Source: Eutreptiella sp. 'Long Island Sound 2002' | Taxonomy: Eukaryota; Euglenozoa; Euglenophyceae; Eutreptiales; Eutreptiaceae | Direction of reading: 5' to 3' | DNA length: 64,000 bases | NCBI GenBank assembly: GCA_964036045.1 | Contig: OZ038381.1 | Location: 70,556,242 to 70,620,241, forward strand | In this document: positions 1 through 9,240 of the stretch, in pieces | Layout of the letters: every line of letters begins with the position of its first letter | Position numbering within the stretch: the stretch's first letter is position 1 | Translations under genes and position numbers: made by a program | Notes under the pieces: model-generated | What the model was told of the DNA's origin: nothing | Databases searched by the model: none | What the model saw: only the letters and a program-made list of their open reading frames with translations

Positions 1-1
1 C

Positions 2-2630
2 AAGACCGCCCTATCCATCCAGCAAGCCCAGACCCAAACCCCGCACCGCAACACCCAACGAGGCTACACAATTTGGTGGGCGTACCAAGACCATGACACC
101 CTCACCCCCCAACCGGGGGCCCCCCCTCTAGACACCAACACCACCGCCCTCCATCAAGCCGCAACAGCGGCAGCCACACAGGTAGGGGCCCCGGAAACCT
201 GGGGCCCACAATACCTGGTCGAAACCAAAGTGGCGCCCCACGCGAAGGGCCAAGACAAGCCCCCAACACCGAAGCCGCTCCACCCCCCGCTCAAGCTAGA
301 CCCGACAGAGCACACCCCCCAGGATGAATGGGCGACCCACTACATCATCCCCCACACCACCAACCGCAAGAACGACGCCGCCAAGATCACCGTCACCCGC
401 CACCTCCCCCACACCACACAAGTGTATGAGCTGACGGCCCCCAACGTCCTCGTCACCCGTCGCCGACACGACGAGCGATACACCATACAGGCGGGAGGGG
501 CCGCCGCGACCACCCTGTACACATGGGCAACACGGGGGGACCTCCCACACCCGACCCTCCACCACGCCCCCTCCTGGCCCACCCCCTTCCACACAGCGGA
601 CCGCCCCAACAAGAAGCCCAAACACACGGGTGTGCACACCCACGCCCAGGAGGCCCAACACCGACACGAAGCGAGGCGCAAGGCCCGCACCCTCCACGAC
701 GACCACACCATCCCCCGCATCGGCGCCCCCCCCGCCAGGGTATCAGATACCACCCACAACCGCACGATCACAGGCATCACCACGGACTGCCTGAACCCAG
801 CGGCGTCGCGGGCAGACGCCGTATGGATCAGCGAAAGGCGCTCCCACACACGGGCGGTGGCGCGCCTCCACAACATCCAACCCCACAAACTCCAGCGCGC
901 CGTTGGACCCTTCGCCGTACACGTCACCCCGTACGGCATCGACCACCCCCGGTGTGAGCACCATGACCCGCCCTGCTCCACCCCATGCACCTCGCCCCTG
1001 CGCCAACCGCTGCCGGCCCCCACCATCACGGGCAACATGTACCTGGGCACCGTACCGGGAGACCCGGGCATATACATCCTGCCCAACAGGTCCACGGAAC
1101 ACGCCATCCCCCTCCACTGTGTGGAATCCCTCGCCCTTGGGACCACCCCCACCAAAACACCAACACCAACACATCCTGGGGGACAAACGGACACAGGCCC
1201 CAGACGGGGGAAAAAAGGCCCACCAACGCGCCCTGGCCCACATCACCCTCCATCCCGCAGCCCACCTACCAAAGGACTTCGGCACGGAGCGCCACATCGT
1301 CCTGGAGGGCCAAGCCCACCACATCATCACCGCCGCCCTGTACACCCTCGCCGCCCACGAACGCCACTGGGACCCCACAACCATCCCAGCAATGCCCCCA
1401 CCGCCCCAAGGCCCCAACGATCCCGTCACCCCCTTCCACATCGATCAACTCCTAAGCCGCAAGGCCCCCCCACACCTCCACCCCTCCAGGATACCACTAG
1501 CCATTGCATCGTGGGACACCCTGGACACCCCCCCCCAACAACCCGCCATCCACATCCTCAAAGCGGACACCCAATGGTGGGTCCTCCACTGGGCACACGG
1601 AGTCCTCATGGCGGCCCAGGCCTATACCCCGGAAATGGACCCAGAAGACCCCCCACGGGGCCAGCAGCGCCTCTTCCAAGCCACCACCCTCACAGGCCGC
1701 GAAGGCGCCCCCTGGGAAGCCCTCCACACAGCACTCTACTGGGCTCAAGGCTCCCCCAACGGCCCGGACACACCGGAACCCACAGAGGCCTGGGTCAGGC
1801 AGGCCAAGGCCATGAGGAACTACCACCTACACCACCCCTTCGACGACAGCCCCGCCGCACTGCCATGGCCAACAGATCCCCCGGAGACCGTACGCAAGCT
1901 CGCCGACATCATACGCAGCCACGCGAAAGCGAAAATGCAAACACCGGCAGAACCCCCACTGAGGGATCCAGACCAGCAAGCAACGCACCCCTTCTTCCAA
2001 CCCCATGCCCCCCCAGCCCCGCCACCTCCAGTCCCACCCAAGCGAACGAGACGACAAAAGGGCGCACCCGCCCCCAGCCAAGCCGGAAAAGCAGCAACCT
2101 CCCGACCCCCCGCATCCCACCCAACCCACCCGACGAACCCAGACCAAGCATCCTCGTCATCCTCCCTCCCACCACTACCACCGCCCCACCCGGACCAGGC
2201 ATCCTCATCATCCTCCCTCCCGCCACCAGCACAGACCCCGCCCAAAGCGTACCCAGGGTTCGAAAAAGGTGCGAAGGTCCAACAGCCCTTCCGCAACGAC
2301 CACACAGGCGACTGGATCTGGTGTGAGGGCACGATCCAGTACCGCCTCAAGGGACCGGGGGACAACGGGGGGCCACAGATCCGGGTGATCTGGCACCGCC
2401 AAAAGGAGCTAGACCAAGGCAACAGCGCCCCGGACGAACCACTCGGCGACACCCTGGAACTCACCAGCGCCCGACCCATCCGGCTCCGCACCGAAGAGAA
2501 CAAGGCCCACACAGGCACCAAATACACTGGGGAGCTCCCCCCGGAGTGGAGCCAAGGCCTCCCCCCGCCACGCCTACCTAAAGGCCCACAAACCGGCAAA
2601 AAGTCCCCAACCCCCAGTCCCCCTCCCTGA
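2..2630 (+). CDS. LINE A ORF1-like protein, 5' partial, one frameshift
   Basis: Open from the left edge with no stop. The frame runs from position 2 to about 1,210, then shifts by one at a G5A6 run near 1,205-1,216 and continues to the stop ending at 2630. The second half reads like a real protein: a Trp-rich segment (about 1,540-1,850), a Ser-rich linker, then around 2,255-2,420 a basic/aromatic stretch with a GxxV...W.WCEGTI pattern resembling a Tudor/chromo-like beta barrel. That resemblance is inference only. No RRM, CCHC or esterase domain was seen. It ends about 130 bp before endonuclease-like sequence begins. The start codon is outside the window. The T-poor sequence also yields long false frames on the opposite strand. 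Confidence 0.6.
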
Positions 2631-2765
2631 CGGGGCAAGGGCCGAGGGCACAAGCCTCCACAGCCCCGGCCTGCCCCCACCGAGGCCACCGTCAACCTCC
2701 TCGACCTCAACCACCCGGCCGTCACATACTCCAAGGACGCCACAACCGCCCTCCAAGAGCTCCCG

Positions 2766-2976
2766 ATGGCACAGGGGCCGGGGTGGGTCCCCCACCTCCT
2801 CACCTTCCAGGAACAAGGCCTACAGCGCGACGACCCCCCCGGAAACCACCCCCATATATATCCCGGACCAGAAAGCGTACAAATGCTACTGGCACAAGGG
2901 GACCCCCCTATACGCCCAAACCGGCATCCACGTCCACCTCGTCCACCACCTCAGCGTCCCAGGGAGGCTAGGTGTC
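2766..2976 (+). pseudogene. N-terminal part of the LINE A endonuclease, split by frameshifts
   Basis: Endonuclease-like sequence precedes the main ORF2 frame in two other frames. An LTFQEQ segment, matching the glutamate motif of AP-type LINE endonucleases, is read near 2,800. The sequence then moves one frame near the C7 run (about 2,834) and again at about 2,970 to join ORF2. Both moves go in the same direction. They could be decay or missed bases in C-runs. Without this part the endonuclease lacks its first catalytic motif. Confidence 0.5.
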
Positions 2977-5900
2977 TATGAGGGCCGTCGGGGACGGATG
3001 GCAACTCAACGTCATCAACACCCACGTCCCCTTCGGCGAAGCCACAGAACCCTTCCTCCAGGCCCTGGCCGAGGCGTACCGCCAAATGGCCATGCTCGCC
3101 CCCACAGTCATCATCGGCGACATGAACGCCGCACCCACCCCAGCGGACCGAGGAGAACAGGCCACACCCCCGGACCAAGCAGTCCGCGACACCATCGAAA
3201 TGCTGGGGCTCGTGGACCTAACAGCCAGCCTCGAAGGCCAACCATCCCACTTCCCCCACCAAACGGATGCCGCCCCATCTCGCATCTACGTATGCTATGG
3301 CGACCCCACCACCATCATCCGAGCGGAGGCCCGATATGGACCCCTCCCGCTGGGACCCACAGGCCATAGCCCCCTGCACATCCGCCTCACCATCCCCAAC
3401 CTTCCCCCCAGCCCCCCAGAAGATGCAGACCAAGGCTTACCACCCCCCCTGAAGATGCCCCCGCTGCATGACAAGCATGCCTGGTCCCAATATCACAGGG
3501 CCATAGACTGCGCCCGGCGCGTCCAACCAGACCCCACCGACCTACTCACAGCCATGCGCACGGCCGCCGTCGCCTGCGGATTCCAGCAACACCCCCACAC
3601 AGACGACGACCAACCACCCACGGCCCTGGGGGACATGCTCCATGACCTCTGGCATGCGAAGCAACAACTGGCGACCCTCCTCCACACCGACACCCCCCAA
3701 ACCCGCCGCCAGATACACCACTGCAGGACACAGATAGCCCAAATCAGGGCGGACCTGCAGCGGTGGCACATCCACAGGCAACAGCGCATCGCCCAGGAAC
3801 ACGAACGGTATGCGCAACACGAACTCCCCTACAAGGCCATCCGCCACCTCAACGACGCCATGACCGATACCGGCCACCGCACCATCACCACGGTCCGGCA
3901 GGAGGACGGCTCCCTCACCAACGACCCAGCCACAGTGCTCCAAGCCACCCAAGACAGCTTCCTCCGGCAACACACCCCCACCCAAGACACACCGGACCCG
4001 GACACCCAGGCCAAAATCGACCGCCTCCCTCGGGTCTTCAACCACGCCCAGAGGAGGCACCTGGAAAAACGCCCCTTCACCATCCACGAAGTCCGGAAGG
4101 CCATCCACAGTCTCCGGCAACACAAAACCCCAGGCTACGACGGCCTCCCTGCAGAGGCATACTACCACCTCCCCGCCCACCTCCTCCGCGTCCTCGCCCA
4201 CCGCCTCTGGGACATCGTCACGGGGCGGACCCCCCTGCCACCAGACTGGGCAAACGTTGTCCGCCCCCTCTACAAAAAAGGGGACTGGGCGAACCCGGAC
4301 AACTGGCGCCCCATAGTCTGTGCGGTCACGGAGGTCAAAATCGTCTGGACCATCCTCCTGCGCCGCATCCGCCCCCACCTGGACCCCCACATACCAGCGA
4401 GCCTCTGGGGGGCCATCCCAGGCCGCTCCCCACACAAGGCCATCTTCCTCCAGGACACCATCGCGGACATGGACCCGGTGGACCTCATCATCGCCTCCCT
4501 CGACGTCAAGGGAGCCTTCCCGAACACCCCCTGGCTCCTTCTAGAAGCGGTGTGGAAACGCCTAGGCCTCCCCTTCTACAACTTCACCTCCGACTACATC
4601 CGCACCCGCAAATACACGGTCCGCACAGGAGCAGGCCTCACCCCCTTCCTGGAGCCAGGCAGCGGGGTCCCCCAAGGGGGAGCAGAGGGCCCCTTCCTGT
4701 ACCTTCTAGTGACGCTCCCCCTGGCCCTCGCAATCGAGCAGGATTACCCGGCCTACGCACCCTACCCCCTCCTCTCCCCCCTGGTCGGCTTCGCGGACGA
4801 CACCAACCTCACCGTCGCGCACACCCCACACGGCCCCCATGCCCCGGACCCCGGACCAACGGTCACCCAACAGGCCAACGACTTACTGGACGTGACCGTC
4901 TCCTACCTCTCCCACAACAACCTCATCGTCCACCCCACAACGTCAGTGGCCATGATCAAGGGGTCTGCCACACCTCCCACCCTGGGGCCACAAGGGCCCC
5001 CCATGCAAGTCGTGACGACCACCACCCACCTGGGGGTAGTCCAGGCCGCCAACCCTGAGGACGCCACCCTCCCTCCCAAGTTGCAGTCACACCTCGCCAA
5101 TCTCCCCAGATATGCGTCTCCGACCACCAAGGCCCTCTCCCTGTCCCACCAGAGCCTGGCGTACTACCTCACCGGGGTCTTGAACGCCTCCATAGGCTTC
5201 CAAGCACTCCACCTAACACACCCCACCACCGCCCTCCAGCCGGCCACACGCGCCGTGACCAAGGCATGGGCAGCACACGGGGGCTGGCCCACCTCCATAC
5301 CCACCCGCGCCATCCGAGCGGCATGGCCCCACTATGGAGACGCCATAGGGGACGAGGTGAAAGCGGCCTATACCAGACACACCGCCCTCCTCCTTCACCG
5401 CATGACCCACAACCACTCACCGGAGGTCCGCGAGGTCACCGCCATCCGCCTCCAAGCCGCACAACGGGCCCGCAACACATGCCCGCGCTGGGTACTCCAC
5501 CAGACGGGCATGCCCAGCAACATGAACACCCGCCTGTGGAAACACCTACAGCTTCTGCTCCCATCCCCACACCACGCCATACTCACCAACCACACGTGCC
5601 CAGAGGAAGGGCCTCTAGCGGTCCTCTGCGGGGACCTCCACCATCACCCCAAGGGCACCATCCACACCATAGACCTTGTCGGGGCCTCCATCACCGTAGT
5701 ATACGTCACCCTCGCCCAAATGCGGGTCCTGCACCACAGCGGGGCACACCAGACCCCCTTTCTACAGCTTCCCGAATGGCCACAATACCGCCTCTTCCAC
5801 CAGTACCTCACACAGACGGCACGAACAGCGGGACACACTCTACCGGGCAGCAAAGACATGCGCACAGCCTACCGAGAATTCACAAACCAACACCCGCGAC

Positions 5901-7780
5901 CCATCCCAGAGACACCGCCCTACGCACCCACCGGATCGAAACACGAACCCGTCCCCCCAGTAACGGGCCCAGTCCCACCCCTAACCCTGCTACTGGCCCC
6001 GAATGAAGCCAAACCCACGCAGACCACCGTCATCCACCACGGGGCAAAATGGCGCATACTGAAACACCACATGACCGCCCGAGACCTACCAAAGGTCCCC
6101 CAAGATTCCCAGAGCATGCCACGCACATGTTGGGCCTGTGACCCCGAGGCACTGACCGCACCATGGCCCGTGCTACACCTCATAGCACGCCACCACACCC
6201 ACCCCACGACCCACCTACCACCACAGGCCTACGCATGGATAGCCCCATGGTTCCACCGCACCGACACTAACCCCACGGTAGCATGGAACCCCGACCACGC
6301 GCCCAAATGGCTCTTCACCACTACACCCACATGCCCCCGCCCCGACCCGGCAGGGGTCGCCATCCGTTACAGCATGTACGAGCCAGGCAGAACGGGCAAG
6401 CACGAGCACCCCTACTATCCACTCCACCGATCCTGCCACACACCGGAGCACCGAACACAAACCCTCACATGCCACGACCTAAACCCCGACACAGCCTACA
6501 TCCTCCACTACATCTACTCCTACCTCACACAAGGACAGCCGGAGCAGGGACTCATAGCCCTGTCCCCCCAAGCGAAGCACATCATCTCCAAAGGAATAGG
6601 GGTGTACGCCACCCCGATCCTACAACCCACAACCCCAGTAGCCCACCTCGCCACGGGCCTTGCCATATACGCCTACCTGCCCATGAACCCATGCCGCCTC
6701 CCACAACCATCACCGGCGGACCGGCTCTTCTTCACCGACGCCTCAGGCGAATCCGCCCTCACGCCCATCACCGGGGGGGCCACCCTGCAGCTAACCCACA
6801 CCGGGGGACACTACCACATGGACCACCACACGGGCCACACCACCTATGGGGCCTCTTCCCACGGGGAGCTAGGGGCCATGGCCGACGCCATCACCGAGGT
6901 CGCGGCCCACCTACCCGCCCACTCCCCGCACATCGTCCGGGTCTGGTTCGTGGTAGACGCCACTGTCAACACGCACCTGCTCCTCCGCATAGCAAGGCAA
7001 CCACTTCACAAAGCAACCGCGACGAGCCTCGGCACCCAGGCACTGCTACTCTGGAAAGCCCTACGCAGCCTTCCCCCCTACGTCCAACTCCACATCGTGA
7101 AACAAGAGTCCCACAGGCACCAATACGGAAATGGTAAGGTCGACAACCAGGCAGTACACCAGCGCACAACACACCTACCAGCCCTCCAGATCCCTGACCT
7201 CGGCCGCAACCACACACACCTCCAACACGTGCCCCCTGTACCCGAGCCCCATCAGACCCCGGACTGGGTACCAGAGGACGCCCCCTATTCCTCCCACGAC
7301 AGAGCGTACCACTACCCAAGCCCCGTCCAACATCTCGCCCGCGTGCTCGGCGACGCAGACAGCCGGGCGCACATCCAGGAGCTCCAGGACAGACTGCAAG
7401 TCCCCCTCTACCACTCAGCGCTCCGCCCAGCAAACGTGCCAGCCCACCTCCAGAAACGACGCATCCAGCTCCTCAGGGAGCAACTGCCTTTCCTCACCAG
7501 GGTCGCCAGATGGCTCGCCCCCAAGCACATCCACGTCCCCGACGAACACACCCGTTGCCCATGCGACCACACCACCCCGGAGGACTGGGAACACTTCAAG
7601 AAATGCCCCCTCCATACAGACAGGGACACCCTAGTGGGCTGGTCCCCGGCGGAAACCCTGCGACAACACGAAGGATGGCCAGCCCACAGCCACGCACACC
7701 AGGCCACCGAAAACCTCTTCCGGGACCCCCTGATCAAAGAAGCCACCATGAGGGGGGCAGTGACACAGGCCCTGCACTGA
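2972..7780 (+). CDS. LINE A ORF2: AP endonuclease (partial), reverse transcriptase, RNase H, CCHC finger
   Basis: 1,602 codons. The first codon in frame is GTG; the first ATG is at 2978 and the true N-terminus is probably upstream in shifted frames. Endonuclease motifs: NTH (His18) and GDMN (Asp50, Asn52). The usual S-D-H motif appears as TGHSPL. RT: NWRPI and PGRS-type motifs, motif A SLDVKGAF (Asp511), motif B GVPQGG, motif C FADD (607-610). RNase H: FTDAS (Asp1256), Glu1299, Asp1329 and Asp1391, the full D-E-D-D set in order. C-terminal zinc finger C-x-C-x9-H-x3-C (Cys1529, Cys1531, His1541, Cys1545). In this class the protein nicks the target and primes reverse transcription in the nucleus. 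The RT and RNase H parts look intact. Codon choice strongly favours C in third position. Confidence 0.93.
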   Translation: MSMRAVGDGWQLNVINTHVPFGEATEPFLQALAEAYRQMAMLAPTVIIGDMNAAPTPADRGEQATPPDQAVRDTIEMLGLVDLTASLEGQPSHFPHQTDAAPSRIYVCYGDPTTIIRAEARYGPLPLGPTGHSPLHIRLTIPNLPPSPPEDADQGLPPPLKMPPLHDKHAWSQYHRAIDCARRVQPDPTDLLTAMRTAAVACGFQQHPHTDDDQPPTALGDMLHDLWHAKQQLATLLHTDTPQTRRQIHHCRTQIAQIRADLQRWHIHRQQRIAQEHERYAQHELPYKAIRHLNDAMTDTGHRTITTVRQEDGSLTNDPATVLQATQDSFLRQHTPTQDTPDPDTQAKIDRLPRVFNHAQRRHLEKRPFTIHEVRKAIHSLRQHKTPGYDGLPAEAYYHLPAHLLRVLAHRLWDIVTGRTPLPPDWANVVRPLYKKGDWANPDNWRPIVCAVTEVKIVWTILLRRIRPHLDPHIPASLWGAIPGRSPHKAIFLQDTIADMDPVDLIIASLDVKGAFPNTPWLLLEAVWKRLGLPFYNFTSDYIRTRKYTVRTGAGLTPFLEPGSGVPQGGAEGPFLYLLVTLPLALAIEQDYPAYAPYPLLSPLVGFADDTNLTVAHTPHGPHAPDPGPTVTQQANDLLDVTVSYLSHNNLIVHPTTSVAMIKGSATPPTLGPQGPPMQVVTTTTHLGVVQAANPEDATLPPKLQSHLANLPRYASPTTKALSLSHQSLAYYLTGVLNASIGFQALHLTHPTTALQPATRAVTKAWAAHGGWPTSIPTRAIRAAWPHYGDAIGDEVKAAYTRHTALLLHRMTHNHSPEVREVTAIRLQAAQRARNTCPRWVLHQTGMPSNMNTRLWKHLQLLLPSPHHAILTNHTCPEEGPLAVLCGDLHHHPKGTIHTIDLVGASITVVYVTLAQMRVLHHSGAHQTPFLQLPEWPQYRLFHQYLTQTARTAGHTLPGSKDMRTAYREFTNQHPRPIPETPPYAPTGSKHEPVPPVTGPVPPLTLLLAPNEAKPTQTTVIHHGAKWRILKHHMTARDLPKVPQDSQSMPRTCWACDPEALTAPWPVLHLIARHHTHPTTHLPPQAYAWIAPWFHRTDTNPTVAWNPDHAPKWLFTTTPTCPRPDPAGVAIRYSMYEPGRTGKHEHPYYPLHRSCHTPEHRTQTLTCHDLNPDTAYILHYIYSYLTQGQPEQGLIALSPQAKHIISKGIGVYATPILQPTTPVAHLATGLAIYAYLPMNPCRLPQPSPADRLFFTDASGESALTPITGGATLQLTHTGGHYHMDHHTGHTTYGASSHGELGAMADAITEVAAHLPAHSPHIVRVWFVVDATVNTHLLLRIARQPLHKATATSLGTQALLLWKALRSLPPYVQLHIVKQESHRHQYGNGKVDNQAVHQRTTHLPALQIPDLGRNHTHLQHVPPVPEPHQTPDWVPEDAPYSSHDRAYHYPSPVQHLARVLGDADSRAHIQELQDRLQVPLYHSALRPANVPAHLQKRRIQLLREQLPFLTRVARWLAPKHIHVPDEHTRCPCDHTTPEDWEHFKKCPLHTDRDTLVGWSPAETLRQHEGWPAHSHAHQATENLFRDPLIKEATMRGAVTQALH

Positions 7781-7981
7781 CACCTCACCAAACACACGGA
7801 AAGCCCCATGGAGGCAGCAGCACACCTCCAGCTAGAAGCGGTCCGCAGAGCAGCGGCCCAAATGGTACACCGCAAACACCTCCTGCTAACACACGCGGAA
7901 CAACTCACCGACCCCACCGCCAGGGAACACATGCAGCGTCTCATCCATTACCATGCCGTGCATGACCCAGACGTCTACTAA
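7781..7981 (+). other. In-frame extension after the ORF2 TGA (57-codon ATG frame at 7808)
   Basis: After the ORF2 stop TGA (7778-7780) the same frame stays open to TAA at 7979-7981. An ATG at 7808 gives a 57-residue alpha-helical-looking peptide rich in Ala, His, Gln and Leu. It may be the original ORF2 C-terminus behind a nonsense change, a read-through product, or a small separate ORF. The sequence alone cannot decide, and T-poor DNA favours chance openness. Confidence 0.35.
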
Positions 7982-9240
7982 CCCGCTCCGCGCCTCGCAC
8001 GCGCCCCCCGTCTCCATCCACAGGTCTCCAAGGCACCACCACAGCGCCCCGAGACCCGTCTCGCACCCAAGAAGCCACCCGGCACCGCCCAGTCCGGCCG
8101 AACCCAGCCAGGGCCAACCATCCATCGACGTAGACGCGCAAGACCCCGGCAGCCCATCCAGCCCACCCCCCCCGGACCCGGGGCACCCCCCCCTCACACC
8201 GGCCACCATCCGCGACCCCGACCTCCTCCGAGCGACCCTCCAAGACAGGGCCCCGACCACCCCCCTGGGCTGGTACCGCCTACAAGAGGACTGGACCAAG
8301 CTCACCGTCAAAGCCCTCCGGGACCTGACCACCCCAGGCAGCGGCCTCCACGAGACCATAGTAGACCTCGTGCTCTGGCGAGCCCGCAAACACACCCGGG
8401 GCCAGCCCATCTGGATCCCCCCCATCGAGTGGGGCCAGGCCCTGACGCACGACACCGGCAGCAACGTCACGCGTCGAGGGACCGTACGCCTACGGCGGGC
8501 CTAAGCGGAGACGGACCACCCAGCGGACCCGAACCACCCGGAGCAGTGGGAACAGGCCACCGCGCCCAACCGCGACACCGCCCTCCGCGCCGCCGGCCTC
8601 CGCACCCCGGACGACGACCTCCCCCCCCCAACTACAGACAGTGACCACCCCCCGCCGGAGGTCTGGGTTACAGTCCTCGAGCGCGGCCACTACTACGTGA
8701 GAGCCGCTATGGCTACGTCCCACGGCCCGCAATGGATCATCCAGGGGACAGACACCATGTTCGCCCCAAAGACCGCCCCACCAGGGGCAGTGGGGGACCC
8801 CACCACCCAGCACAGGATCGTCAGGGGTCTCCTCCAGCCAGGGGACACGCCCCCAGCCCGCGCCCTGGCCCAAATCAACCCAGGGAAGGCGGGCTACCAC
8901 CTGGGATTGTCCATGCTCTGCCTAACCCACTGGATCCAGCGCCACTGGCCACCCACGGGGACCGTGCCCTGGGTTTGGGCCATCCCCACCGCCCACACAC
9001 AAGTCGAAGCAGGCCCGGACACACGACCAAACCCCCCCCCCAGGCCGCAGCAGTCCCTCACCTGCGGGTACCACGCCATCCACAGGGTCCTCAACCGCGC
9101 GGGTCTTAGCCCAAAGCTAGCATGCCCCCTTCCCACCACTGACCAAGAGGTCCACCAGATACGAACGCTCGTCTGCGAAATCCTTGCCGCGGCAGCAGAA
9201 GACGGCAAGCTTCTCCTCCAAACCGCCCGGCCTACAACTG
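7953..9240 (+). CDS. LINE A ORF3, N-terminal part: cysteine-protease-like domain, one in-frame stop
   Basis: One frame runs from about 7953, is broken by a single TAA (8502-8504), and continues beyond 9,200. It has a Pro/Ser-rich leader, then IWIPPIEWG, a long conserved segment, W-V-W-A-I and QQSLTCGYHAI. LINE C encodes the same order (IWVPPIDWG; W-V-W-V-V; LQLCPYM), which shows that this is a true shared domain. The Q-x4-CG pattern after a hydrophobic beta-like strand resembles the active-site block of Ulp1/C48-type cysteine proteases. The matching His and Asp are not certain, and LINE C lacks the CG glycine. The protease call is therefore inference. The frame passes into the RS-rich frame between about 9,184 and 9,300. 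Confidence 0.5.
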
